Origin: CAVSRC01 sp963798195
GTDB lineage: Bacteria > Pseudomonadota > Alphaproteobacteria > Rhizobiales > Kaistiaceae
NCBI GenBank assembly: GCA_963798195.1
Contig: CAWCSF010000006.1
Coordinates: 186,001 to 250,000 of the forward strand
DNA: 64,000 nt
Direction: 5' to 3'
The first letter of the stretch is position 1. Each line of letters starts with the position of its first letter. The position numbers and the translations under genes were made by a program. Shown here one piece after another: positions 7,981-16,363 of this stretch. The notes below the pieces were generated by a model, which was not told where the DNA came from, searched no databases, and was given only the letters and a program-made list of their open reading frames with translations.

Positions 7981-9015
7981 TCAGGCCGCCTTGCGCTTCG
8001 GCTGGATCAGCTTGCGGTTGACCAGCACTTCCGCGATCTGCACCGCGTTCAGCGCGGCACCCTTGCGCAAGTTGTCCGCCACCACCCACAGCATGAGGCC
8101 GTTGTCGACCGTCGGGTCCTCGCGGATGCGGCTGATATAGGTCGCGTCCTCGCCGGCGGCTTCGTGCGGCGTGACGTATCCGCCCGGCTCGCGCTTGTCG
8201 ACGACCAGGCAGCCCGGCGCCTCGCGCAGGATCTCGCGCGCCTCGTCGGCGGTGATCTCGTTCTCGAACTCGATCGCCACCGCCTCGGAATGGCCGATGA
8301 ACACCGGCACGCGAACGCAGGTCGCCACCAGCTTGATCTTCGGATCGAGAATCTTCTTGGTCTCGGCCACCATCTTCCACTCTTCCTTGGTGAAGCCGTC
8401 GTCCAGGAAGACGTCGATCTGCGGGATGACGTTGAAGGCGATGCGCTTCGGGAACTTGCTCGCCTCGACCGGATCGGAGACGAAGACGGCGCGCGTCTGA
8501 GTGAACAACTCGTCCATCGCGTCCTTGCCCGCGCCGGAGACCGACTGATAGGTGGCGACCACGACCCGCTTGATCTTCGCGCGGTCGTGGAGCGGCTTCA
8601 GCGCCACGACGAGTTGCGCGGTCGAGCAGTTCGGGTTGGCGATGATGTTCTTCTTGGTGAAGCCGGTAATCGCATCGGCGTTCACCTCGGGCACGATCAG
8701 CGGCACGTCCGCGTCGTAGCGCCAGGCCGAGGAATTATCGATGACGACACAGCCCTGCTTGCCTATCTTCGGCGACCACTCCTTCGACACCGCACCGCCG
8801 GCGGACATCAGGCAAATGTCGGTATCGGAAAAATCGTAGCCGTCGAGCGTCTTCACCTTCAGCGTCGAGTCGCCGAAGGAAACCTCGCTGCCCTGGCTGC
8901 GGCGCGAGGCGAGCGCCACCACTTCGTCGGCCGGAAAGCCGCGCTCGCTGAGTACGTTCAGCATTTCCCGACCGACATTGCCGGTGGCACCGGCAACAGC
9001 AACCTTGTAGCCCAT
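7981..9015 (-). CDS. asd: Aspartate-semialdehyde dehydrogenase
   Basis: A 344-residue enzyme that reduces aspartyl-phosphate to aspartate semialdehyde with NADPH, the branch point to lysine/diaminopimelate, threonine and methionine. The N-terminal Rossmann motif VAGATGNVGREML, the catalytic cysteine in NPNCSTAQL, the SVSGAGK loop and the active-site histidine in RVPVFIGHSEAV are all present, and the length is normal. ATG at 9015 is preceded by AGGAG with 8-base spacing. Transcribed alone on the minus strand with a hairpin directly after the stop. Confidence 0.96.
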   Translation of the reverse strand: MGYKVAVAGATGNVGREMLNVLSERGFPADEVVALASRRSQGSEVSFGDSTLKVKTLDGYDFSDTDICLMSAGGAVSKEWSPKIGKQGCVVIDNSSAWRYDADVPLIVPEVNADAITGFTKKNIIANPNCSTAQLVVALKPLHDRAKIKRVVVATYQSVSGAGKDAMDELFTQTRAVFVSDPVEASKFPKRIAFNVIPQIDVFLDDGFTKEEWKMVAETKKILDPKIKLVATCVRVPVFIGHSEAVAIEFENEITADEAREILREAPGCLVVDKREPGGYVTPHEAAGEDATYISRIREDPTVDNGLMLWVVADNLRKGAALNAVQIAEVLVNRKLIQPKRKAA

Positions 9016-9082
9016 GGTTCGAACTCCTGTTCCCCTCCGCTTAACGCCGCCGGACGACCGTTGGCGGCGCCGGGCTGTCTCA

Positions 9083-9108
9083 CCCTCCAGCCCCGGCCGG
9101 GGAGAGGG
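9083..9108. repeat. GC-rich extragenic palindrome (REP-like)
   Basis: CCCTC-cag-CCCCGGCCGGGG-a-GAGGG forms a 26-base near-perfect inverted repeat in the space between asd and the next gene. Similar short palindromes are common extragenic repeats in rhizobial genomes. Only one copy is evident in this window, so repeat status is inferred. Confidence 0.4.
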
Positions 9109-9282
9109 TTGCGACCAGAGCGGAGTTCAGGCGGTTTTGGCAGTTTTGGTTGAAGGCGATTTGGGCGTAGATTCCCGTCCGCCGGCGAGAGACGCCGTTA
9201 CAAGCGGGGACGCGGGAATTGGCAGGCGCGTGATCATCTGATCGCCCATCGCAAAATCGCGCTCCTTCTACGCGAACGGTCC

Positions 9283-9714
9283 ATGAAGTCAACGTTTCGG
9301 CGCGAAGCGGTCCTTGCTGTCGCAGCCATCTTCTTCCTTGATGGCGCGGCGGCCGGCGCGGGAAAACGGCTGACCGAACCGGAGATCGTCGCCGCCTTCA
9401 CCGACATCACCCTGGACGGCGTCTACTACGACGGCTCGTATTTCACGGAGACCTATCACGAGGACGGTTCCATCCGTTACTGGGATGCGAGGGCCGCCGA
9501 CAGCGGCGAATGGAGCGTGCAGGACGACCAGTTCTGCACATTCTACGCAGGCCAGCAGGGCGCCTGCTTCTTCGTCCAGCGCGACGGCGATAACTGCTTC
9601 ACCTTCTTCGAGAAGGACGCCGACACCGGCGAGCTTGCCGCCGACTGGACGTCCCGCGGCTGGAACCGGGAGCGTCCCCCCACCTGCCCCGAAGCCCCGG
9701 AAGTCGGCCTCTAG
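9283..9714 (+). CDS. Small secreted protein of unknown function
   Basis: A 143-residue protein with a probable signal peptide (about residues 1-26) and a mature part rich in aromatic and acidic residues. The order LTEPEIVAAFTD, DGVYYDGSYFTETYHEDG, then WSVQDDQFCTFYAG and QRDGDNCFTFFE resembles the DUF995-type small secreted proteins of rhizobia, but I cannot assign the family firmly. Four cysteines in the second half could form two disulfides. No clear ribosome site precedes the ATG. Function unknown. Confidence 0.72.
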   Translation: MKSTFRREAVLAVAAIFFLDGAAAGAGKRLTEPEIVAAFTDITLDGVYYDGSYFTETYHEDGSIRYWDARAADSGEWSVQDDQFCTFYAGQQGACFFVQRDGDNCFTFFEKDADTGELAADWTSRGWNRERPPTCPEAPEVGL

Positions 9715-9733
9715 ACCGGCTGGGCGGCCAGAA

Positions 9734-9763
9734 TTGACCCCGGATCAATCCATGGGCTATATT
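9734..9763 (+). promoter_or_regulatory. mntH promoter
   Basis: TTGACC (9734-9739) and TATATT (9758-9763), spaced by 18 bases, form a good sigma-70-type promoter that places the start site near 9770, within the Fur/Mur-like box. Confidence 0.6.
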
Positions 9764-9782
9764 GCGAATAATTCTCATTATC
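9764..9782. promoter_or_regulatory. Fur/Mur-type operator in front of mntH
   Basis: The 19 bases GCGAATAATTCTCATTATC match the classical Fur box GATAATGATAATCATTATC at 14 positions. They cover the inferred start site of mntH. In rhizobia the Fur homologue Mur represses mntH or sitABCD when manganese is sufficient; the same control is expected here. Confidence 0.7.
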
Positions 9783-9800
9783 AGAGTGTGAATCGGACGG

Positions 9801-11159
9801 ATGCGTAGTGAACCCCTGAGCGAGCTTGGATCGGCCCTTTCCGCGGGCTGGCGACAGGCACAGGGGAACCCGTCGCTGGCCGAGGTCTACCGCACCGTCA
9901 AAGTCGCGCCCGGCGCCCCCGGGTGGCGCAAGGCGCTCGCCTTCCTGGGCCCGGGCTACCTCGTTGCCGTCGGCTACATGGACCCCGGCAACTGGGCGAC
10001 CTCGCTGGCCGGCGGGTCGCGCTTCGGCTACGCGCTGCTCTTCGTCGCCCTGCTCTCCAACGTCATGGCGATCGTGCTCCAGGCGCTCTGCGCCCGCCTG
10101 GCGGTCGCAACCGGCCGCGATCTCGCCCAGGCCTGCCGCGATGCGTTCCCCAAGTGGATCGCCTACCCGCTTTGGCTCATGGCGGAGATTGCCATCGTGG
10201 CCACCGACCTTGCCGAAGTGATCGGCACGGCGATTGGCCTCCAGCTTCTCTTCGGCATTCCGCTGTCTCTCGGCGTGGTTATCACCGCCGTCGACGTGTT
10301 CCTGATCCTCTATTTGCAGACCAAGGGTTTCCGCTGGATCGAGGCCTTCGTCGTCACGCTTCTCGGTGTTACGGCGGCCTGTTTCCTGATCCAGATCGTG
10401 CTCGCCGATCCGCAATGGGGCAGCGTGCTCGTCGGATTCCTTCCGACGATCGACATCGTCTCCAATCCCGACATGCTCTACATCGCCCTCGGCATCATCG
10501 GCGCGACGGTGATGCCGCATAACCTCTATCTGCATTCCGGCATTATCCAGACGCGCGCCTACGGCCACACCATCCCGGAGAAGCGCGAGGCAATCCGCTA
10601 CGCCACCTGGGATTCGACCATCGCGTTGATGTTCGCCCTGCTCATCAACGCGTCGATCCTCATTCTCGCGGCCGCCGCCTTCAATGCCAGCGGCAACACC
10701 GCGGTCGAGGAACTCGACGCCGCCCATGAACTGATCGGACCGCTGCTTGGCTCGGCCCTTGCGCCAACACTCTTCGGCATCGCGCTGCTCGCCTGCGGCC
10801 TCAACTCCACGGTCACCGCCACCATGGCGGGGCAGATCGTGATGGAGGGCTTTCTCAATTTCCGCATGCCCGCCTGGGCGCGCCGCCTGATCACGCGATC
10901 GGTCGCGATCATACCGGCGGTCTTCGTGACGGTGCTTTACGGATCGAGCGGCACGGCCAAGCTGCTCATCCTCAGCCAGGTGGTCCTGAGCCTGCAACTC
11001 CCGTTCGCGGTCATCCCGCTGGTCATGTTCACAGCCGACCGCAAGAAGCTCGGCGAGCTGACCGCGCCGATGTGGCTCACAATGGTCGCCGCGATCATCG
11101 CCATCATCATCGTCGTGCTGAACGTGAAGCTGGTCGTCGACTTCGTGATCGGCGGCTAG
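9801..11159 (+). CDS. mntH: NRAMP-family Mn2+/Fe2+ : H+ symporter
   Basis: A 452-residue inner-membrane transporter with about eleven helices that imports Mn2+ (and Fe2+) with protons. The helix-1 metal-binding motif DPGNWATSLAGG and the helix-6 motif MPHNLYLHSG, both needed for metal coordination, are intact. The ATG at 9801 follows GGACGG. The N-terminal cytoplasmic extension of roughly 45 residues is common in proteobacterial MntH. A Fur/Mur-type box overlaps the promoter. Its TAG stop overlaps that of the convergent membrane-protein gene (shared CTAG). Confidence 0.95.
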   Translation: MRSEPLSELGSALSAGWRQAQGNPSLAEVYRTVKVAPGAPGWRKALAFLGPGYLVAVGYMDPGNWATSLAGGSRFGYALLFVALLSNVMAIVLQALCARLAVATGRDLAQACRDAFPKWIAYPLWLMAEIAIVATDLAEVIGTAIGLQLLFGIPLSLGVVITAVDVFLILYLQTKGFRWIEAFVVTLLGVTAACFLIQIVLADPQWGSVLVGFLPTIDIVSNPDMLYIALGIIGATVMPHNLYLHSGIIQTRAYGHTIPEKREAIRYATWDSTIALMFALLINASILILAAAAFNASGNTAVEELDAAHELIGPLLGSALAPTLFGIALLACGLNSTVTATMAGQIVMEGFLNFRMPAWARRLITRSVAIIPAVFVTVLYGSSGTAKLLILSQVVLSLQLPFAVIPLVMFTADRKKLGELTAPMWLTMVAAIIAIIIVVLNVKLVVDFVIGG

Positions 11160-11677
11160 GCGGGCTTTGCCTGCGGCTTCGGCTTCGCGCGTTCCTCGTA
11201 GTCCGCAACCGCATCCGGCGCGACCTTGCGTAGGCCTTCGAGCTCGGTATCCGGCGTCAGCAGGATTGTCAGCGGCCGCTTGTTGTCGGGGTGGTCGAAC
11301 CGGATCAGCGGTGTCGCCTGGTTGCGTTTCGCGATGGCGATGTAGAAGCGCCAGTTGGTGAACTGCTCGCGCGGCCCGGCAATGGTGCGCGAACCCCACG
11401 GCAGCCACAGCGTCACCGCCAGGCGCCTGCCGTCGTCGATGCTGTCGAGCGCCGAGACAACGTCCCCGGATTCCCGCATCAGGCGGACGACACCGTAGAT
11501 GCTGGCACCGATGAAGAGCACGCCGAAGAGGGCATTGTTGGCGCTGTCCGGCTGGGTAAACGACGCGACGAGTTCCCAGATGCCATAGAAGAACGCGAAC
11601 AGAAGGATCGCGGTCGAGAACCGCTGGCGTGCGATGAAGCCGCGCTGCTGGTAGATGCGGGTTGCGCCGTTACTCAC
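11156..11677 (-). CDS. Two-helix membrane protein of unknown function
   Basis: A 173-residue protein with a short basic N-terminus, two predicted membrane helices (about residues 22-38 and 46-63) and a cytoplasmic-looking C-terminal domain ending in a K/P-rich tail (KPKPQAKPA). The likely start is GTG at 11677, overlapping the leuB stop by 4 bases, so it is probably translationally coupled to leuB. I recognise no family. Position downstream of leuB does not by itself imply a role in leucine synthesis. Confidence 0.7.
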   Translation of the reverse strand: MSNGATRIYQQRGFIARQRFSTAILLFAFFYGIWELVASFTQPDSANNALFGVLFIGASIYGVVRLMRESGDVVSALDSIDDGRRLAVTLWLPWGSRTIAGPREQFTNWRFYIAIAKRNQATPLIRFDHPDNKRPLTILLTPDTELEGLRKVAPDAVADYEERAKPKPQAKPA

Positions 11678-12780
11678 GCGGTTTCGAGCGCCGCGACGAT
11701 CGCCTCGCCCATCTCCACCGTACCAACCTTCTCGGTGCCTTCCGACCAGATATCCGCGGTCCTCAATCCCTTGTCGAGCACATCGGAGATCGCCTTTTCG
11801 AGCCGGTCGGCCGCCTCGGTCATGCCGAAGGAATAGCGCATCGCCATGGCGAAACTCGCCAGCATCGCGATCGGGTTGGCGATGCCCATGCCGGCGATAT
11901 CCGGCGCCGACCCGTGGACCGGTTCATACAGCGCGCGGCGCTTGCCCGTCTTCGCGTCGGGCGCGCCGAGCGAGGCCGAGGGCAGCATGCCGAGCGAACC
12001 GGTGAGCATGGCGGCGACGTCCGACAGCATGTCGCCGAAAAGATTGTCCGTGACGATGACGTCGAACTGCTTCGGCGCCCGCACCAATTGCATGCCACCG
12101 GCGTCGGCGAGCATGTGCTCCAGCGTTACGTCGGTGTAGCCGGCCTTGTGGGTGGCGGTGACCACCTCGTGCCACAGCACGCCCGACTTCATGACGTTAC
12201 GCTTCTCCATCGACGTCACCTTGTTACGCCGCGTGCGCGCCAGCTCGAAAGCGGCCCGCGCGATGCGCTCGATCTCGTAGGTATCGTAGATCTGCGTATC
12301 GATGGCCCGCTTCTGGCCGTTACCGATATCGGTGATCGTTTTCGGCTCGCCAAAATAGACGCCGCCCGTGAGCTCGCGCAGGATCAGGATGTCGAGGCCC
12401 TCGACCAGCTCGCGCTTCAGCGACGAGGCATCGGCAAGCGCCGGATAGACGATCGCCGGCCTGAGATTGGCGAAAAGCTCGAGGTCCTTGCGCAACCTGA
12501 GCAGCCCCGCCTCCGGCCGCACCTCGTAGGCGACGCCGTCCCATTTCGGTCCGCCGACCGATCCGAAGATCACCGCATCCGCCGCCATCGCCTTGGCCAT
12601 GGTCGCCTCGGAGATCGCCTTGCCATGGGCGTCGTAGGCACAGCCGCCGACCAGGTCCTCCTCGTATGCGAAGGTCTCGCCGCCCTGGGCGTTGAACCAG
12701 GCAATCGCCCGTTTGACCTCGGCCATGACCTCCGGGCCGATGCCATCGCCGGGCAGAAGGAGAAGATTGTGGACGCTCAT
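11674..12780 (-). CDS. leuB: 3-isopropylmalate dehydrogenase
   Basis: A 368-residue NAD-dependent beta-decarboxylating dehydrogenase, third step of leucine synthesis. Seen are LLLPGDGIGPEVM at the start, GSVGGPKWD, the catalytic region MEKRNVMKSG, and the NAD-binding PVHGSAPDIAGMGIANP. Length is normal. The ATG at 12780 has GGAG 5 bases upstream. It lies 85 bases downstream of the SLOG/membrane gene and may have its own promoter; leuC/leuD are not in the window. Confidence 0.96.
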   Translation of the reverse strand: MSVHNLLLLPGDGIGPEVMAEVKRAIAWFNAQGGETFAYEEDLVGGCAYDAHGKAISEATMAKAMAADAVIFGSVGGPKWDGVAYEVRPEAGLLRLRKDLELFANLRPAIVYPALADASSLKRELVEGLDILILRELTGGVYFGEPKTITDIGNGQKRAIDTQIYDTYEIERIARAAFELARTRRNKVTSMEKRNVMKSGVLWHEVVTATHKAGYTDVTLEHMLADAGGMQLVRAPKQFDVIVTDNLFGDMLSDVAAMLTGSLGMLPSASLGAPDAKTGKRRALYEPVHGSAPDIAGMGIANPIAMLASFAMAMRYSFGMTEAADRLEKAISDVLDKGLRTADIWSEGTEKVGTVEMGEAIVAALETA

Positions 12781-12865
12781 GGGGTCTCCGGAGAGGAACG
12801 ATTGCGAGAATGGCACTGCTGGTTAGCGGGGGCGGCGGCTTCCATCAAGCCCGGCGGAACTGACA

Positions 12866-14719
12866 TCACCCCGGAATCGCCAGACCCCGGCTCTCCGCCG
12901 AAAGTCGCCAGCCGGCGACATCGCCCAGCATCACCTCCGCGGCCGCCCGCACGCGCGCCCGAACGAGATGCAGGCTCGGCTCGCCACTGTTGAGCCGCTT
13001 GACCAGCACTTCGAGACCGTGGCGCGTCCGCTCGGATCGGCGGCTTATGCCGGCGAAGTCTCCGATGACGCGCATGCCGTACGTCGCCGTGGCCAGCGCC
13101 GGCAACCCGGCGGTCAGGGCTGCCACGGTGAGCCCGATGTCCCAGCCCTCGCCGTGCGCATCGACGCCCTCGGCCAATCCGCGAAACTTGAGGAACAGAT
13201 ACGCCGCCGCCACCAGGATCGTGAGGATCAGGCATGCGAGCCCCGCATACTCGAGGCGCTCGTCAAGGCGATGCATGCGCTCCGCCGAGATCTGGTGATA
13301 GCCGCACTGCTCGTCGAGAAGCGTCGCCGCCGCAATACGCGCCGCCGCCACGCCGGCCGCATCGAGATGCACATGACGCAGGCCCTGCGCGCGCACCACC
13401 GCGCGGGCATACCAGCCGGTCCACGTCGGCTCGACGCCGTTGGCGCCGTCCGGCCTGAGGCCCACCATCCAGAGCAGTAGCGCCACGCGCAGCCGCTCGG
13501 CCAGTTCGCGCCCCTCGAACCAGCGCCGGTGCCATTGCCGCCGCCAGCCGAGCCACGTGTTGACCACGACGGTGACGATGAGCACGAGTTCGAGACACAC
13601 CAGCCATGGCTTCCAGTCGTGCTGGACGATCGACACGGCAGCGCAGGCGACGGCAAGCGCGGCGAAGACGAAATTCAGGATGAAGGCGCCGCGGAAAATC
13701 TGCGCCAGCAGCGCGCCGGCAAAATCGGCCCAGCCATAGGCGGCGGCCAGCATGAGCGGGCTGGCGGCCCCGCTCTGCGTCTTTGCGTCGGCCGGTGGCG
13801 ACAGCGCGAGCAGTTGCGCCGCGAGCGCCGCGGGCGCCGGTGGCCGCATATCCGCTGGCGACATCTTCCGCACCCCGAACAGAACCTGGAGCAGCGGAAA
13901 GCCTATGAACGGATTGCGGCGTGGGGCCTCCTCTGCCAGGTACAGCATGAGGCTTCGCGCTTCGTCCTCGTGATGCAGCCGGCCTCCCATCCCGGCCGCG
14001 CTGCCGGTCGGCGGGCAGACGAGATCGCTGACCAGCCGTGGAATCGCCGACACTGCGTCGTCCGAAGGCACCTCGTTCAGCCGGTGCGTCGGAGCGCTGT
14101 CCTCAGTGAGCCCGCCCCAGTATAGCCTCGGCGAGCCCGTTCCCGTGGCATCGATGACGATGATGGGTAGCCCGTCGCGTACGGCAACCTCGATGGATTC
14201 GGTCGTGCCGCCGCGGCCGGCTGACGGTCCGCCATCCCAGACGGCGATCACGATGTCCGACTGGCCAAGCACCGTGAACGCCGCGGATTCGTAGGCCGCC
14301 GACTCGTCGGCGCGGCTACCGGGCAGCGCAAGAATAGCGCGGGCGCGGCCCACCATTGCCTCGAATTCGCGCCGTGATTCTGCATCTGTGAAATCCGCCG
14401 CCAGTTCCTCCGCCGGAAACGGCAATACGGCGTCGACAACCCACGACATGCCATCGCGTTCGCTGCGCGCCAGCGCGGCCTGCGCGGCAATGCGGTCCGC
14501 ACCCTCCGCCAGCGACCCAACGAGCGCGGCAACCGGCAGGCCGGAGAAGACATCGCCGTGGCGTTTCCGGGCAGCGACCATCGCTGCCCCCACCGCGCCT
14601 AAAATCTCGTCGATCTCTCGCGCGACCTTGCCGCGCACATCCTCCGGGAGGCGATTCAGCCGGTGCCCAATGATGCCGACCGCAAGCGCCAGAGGTGGCT
14701 TCGGCGGATGGTCGTTCAC
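12866..14719 (-). CDS. SLOG-like sensor domain fused to a four-helix membrane domain (SLATT-like)
   Basis: This 617-residue protein is not a standard housekeeping gene. Residues 10-190 look like a SLOG-superfamily Rossmann-like domain: IIGHRLNRLP (17-24), VGSLAEGADRIAAQAAL (67-83), VLPFPAEELAADF, and the glycine-rich GRGGTTESIEVAV (168-180). A linker leads to two pairs of membrane helices (about 345-366, 371-391, 491-511, 527-549) separated by a basic helical stretch, reminiscent of SLATT or DUF4231 pore modules. SLOG proteins bind nucleotide-derived ligands and SLATT domains are proposed membrane effectors in nucleotide-signal defence systems. Start GTG at 14719 with GGAGAG upstream. It sits between hemY and leuB. 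Domain assignment is by eye. Confidence 0.72.
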   Translation of the reverse strand: MNDHPPKPPLALAVGIIGHRLNRLPEDVRGKVAREIDEILGAVGAAMVAARKRHGDVFSGLPVAALVGSLAEGADRIAAQAALARSERDGMSWVVDAVLPFPAEELAADFTDAESRREFEAMVGRARAILALPGSRADESAAYESAAFTVLGQSDIVIAVWDGGPSAGRGGTTESIEVAVRDGLPIIVIDATGTGSPRLYWGGLTEDSAPTHRLNEVPSDDAVSAIPRLVSDLVCPPTGSAAGMGGRLHHEDEARSLMLYLAEEAPRRNPFIGFPLLQVLFGVRKMSPADMRPPAPAALAAQLLALSPPADAKTQSGAASPLMLAAAYGWADFAGALLAQIFRGAFILNFVFAALAVACAAVSIVQHDWKPWLVCLELVLIVTVVVNTWLGWRRQWHRRWFEGRELAERLRVALLLWMVGLRPDGANGVEPTWTGWYARAVVRAQGLRHVHLDAAGVAAARIAAATLLDEQCGYHQISAERMHRLDERLEYAGLACLILTILVAAAYLFLKFRGLAEGVDAHGEGWDIGLTVAALTAGLPALATATYGMRVIGDFAGISRRSERTRHGLEVLVKRLNSGEPSLHLVRARVRAAAEVMLGDVAGWRLSAESRGLAIPG

Positions 14720-14746
14720 GGGACTCTCCAGGCGCGCATCGCAGGA

Positions 14747-16363
14747 TCAGTAGACCTTGTAGCGCTCGTCTTCATCCGCGCGTCGCGGCGGACCGGGATC
14801 GTCCGGCACGCGCGGCATCAGGTCCCGCTCGCGGTTCTTCGCGTCGGCGGGCCTCGCCTCGGCCGGCTTCGGCTCCGTGGACACCGGCTTGGTCTCGACC
14901 GGCGGTTTTGCAGGCGCGGGCGCCGCAGCCGGCGTCACCGGCGGAGGCGGAACAAAGGGTGCTACCGGCTTGGTCGCGACGGGCTCCGCGGCAATCACCG
15001 GTGTTGCAGGCGGCGCCGGCTCGTCATCATCGTCATCGGGCGCTGCCTCGATCTCGACGTGGCGCCGCGGCGGCGGCAGCCGGTCGGCCAGCACTTTCCA
15101 TTCGAAGGCGTCGACGCGACCGGAGACCGGCGACACCGGAGCCCAATGCTCGAAGACACGGCCGTCGGCTGTCCACACCGGGTCGCGCGATGCCGTCAGC
15201 GCCCGGGTCAGCCAGCCGCGCACGCGGCCCTGATCGCCATGCTCCCCTTCCTCGATCTCCGCCATCAGCAGGCATACGCGCTCGGTCGGCTCCAGCCGCA
15301 CCAGCCCGCCAAGCGCGTCGCGCGCCACTTGCCAGTCGTGCGCATCAATGGCCGCACGTGCCACCGCCATCGCGCCTTCCGCATGGTTGGCGTGCATGTC
15401 GGAGAGCCGCTTCACCCGCTTCAGCCGGTCGCGCACGGAGTCGCCGGGGCGCACCTCGGCGTAGGCTTCGGCGATTTCCGGATGTGGGGCGATCTTCCAC
15501 GTCGCCTCGAGCACGCGCGTCGCGCGGCGGATGTCGCCATGGCGCGTCAGCAGGTGCGCCGCGACCACCGCGGCCGGCACCAGCTCCGGCGCCAGACGGT
15601 GGGCTTCCAGCGCATGTCCGCGCGCCTCATCCGGCGCGCCCGCCTCGCGTTCCATGGCCAGTCCGGTCAGCAGCACCGCACGCAGGCGCCGCGTGCGATC
15701 GCGATCGACGAGTCCCGCGTCGGCGTTCGACGCCAGGGTGCGCAGCGCCCCCTGCCACTCGCCCGCCTGGCACTGGTATTCGAACAGTGCCGGCCCGGCC
15801 CAGGCGATGCGCGGCGAAACTCGAACCGCTTCTTCCGCGAAATGCCGCGCCGCGGCGTGCTCGCCCTGGCGCCGTGCTTCGACGAAGAGGCCGTGGAGGC
15901 CGAGGACCCGCGTTTCCGGGTCTTCCGAGAGCGCCGTGAATGCGCTGCGCGCCGCCGCGTTCTCCCCAGCGATCTGCGCCGCCTGCGCCGACAGAAGCAG
16001 TACCAGCGGCTCCTTCTCGCCAAGCAGCGACTGCGACTCCTGCGCCGCCCGCCGTGCCGCCCGCGAGTCGCCCGCGCCGAGCGCGATCATCCCGCGCGTG
16101 AGCGCGCGATAGCCGCGATCTCTCCGGCGCGCGCCGAAGAAATTGCCGACGGTTCGCGGCGTACGTATGATCGCGCGCAGGATCGCGCCGATCAGCGCGA
16201 TGACCGCAATGACGGCGAGAACACCGACCGCCGCCACCATGACCGAGGTGCGCACCTCGTAGCCCTGCCAGTTGACGAGCAGGTCGCCGGGCCGATCCGC
16301 AAGCCACACGAAGCCGGCAGCGAGCAGGAAGACCGCGATCACATACAGAAGCACACGAATCAT
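14747..16363 (-). CDS. hemY: HemY-type TPR membrane protein of the heme operon
   Basis: A 538-residue inner-membrane protein: two N-terminal helices (about 1-22 and 42-66), the HemY_N region including WLADRPGDLLVNWQGYEVRT, then tetratricopeptide-like repeats, and a Pro/Ala-rich low-complexity C-terminus with a DDDDDE cluster. HemY of this type (not protoporphyrinogen oxidase) is a scaffold-like protein of uncertain mechanism conserved with hemC and hemD. The ATG at 16363 overlaps the mitofilin-like stop by 4 bases (ATGA). Strongly suggests cotranscription hemC-hemD-mitofilin-hemY. Confidence 0.88.
   Translation of the reverse strand: MIRVLLYVIAVFLLAAGFVWLADRPGDLLVNWQGYEVRTSVMVAAVGVLAVIAVIALIGAILRAIIRTPRTVGNFFGARRRDRGYRALTRGMIALGAGDSRAARRAAQESQSLLGEKEPLVLLLSAQAAQIAGENAAARSAFTALSEDPETRVLGLHGLFVEARRQGEHAAARHFAEEAVRVSPRIAWAGPALFEYQCQAGEWQGALRTLASNADAGLVDRDRTRRLRAVLLTGLAMEREAGAPDEARGHALEAHRLAPELVPAAVVAAHLLTRHGDIRRATRVLEATWKIAPHPEIAEAYAEVRPGDSVRDRLKRVKRLSDMHANHAEGAMAVARAAIDAHDWQVARDALGGLVRLEPTERVCLLMAEIEEGEHGDQGRVRGWLTRALTASRDPVWTADGRVFEHWAPVSPVSGRVDAFEWKVLADRLPPPRRHVEIEAAPDDDDDEPAPPATPVIAAEPVATKPVAPFVPPPPVTPAAAPAPAKPPVETKPVSTEPKPAEARPADAKNRERDLMPRVPDDPGPPRRADEDERYKVY

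Noticed and set aside
9016..9282. Possible riboswitch upstream of asd
   Set aside because: A lysine-type riboswitch was considered because of the asd context, but no conserved core elements are visible; only an extragenic palindrome is seen.
9711..11408. 565-codon minus-strand reading opposite mntH
   Set aside because: Composition (His/Arg/Asp/Gly-rich, no hydrophobic core) is that of an antisense shadow, and mntH on the other strand is certain.
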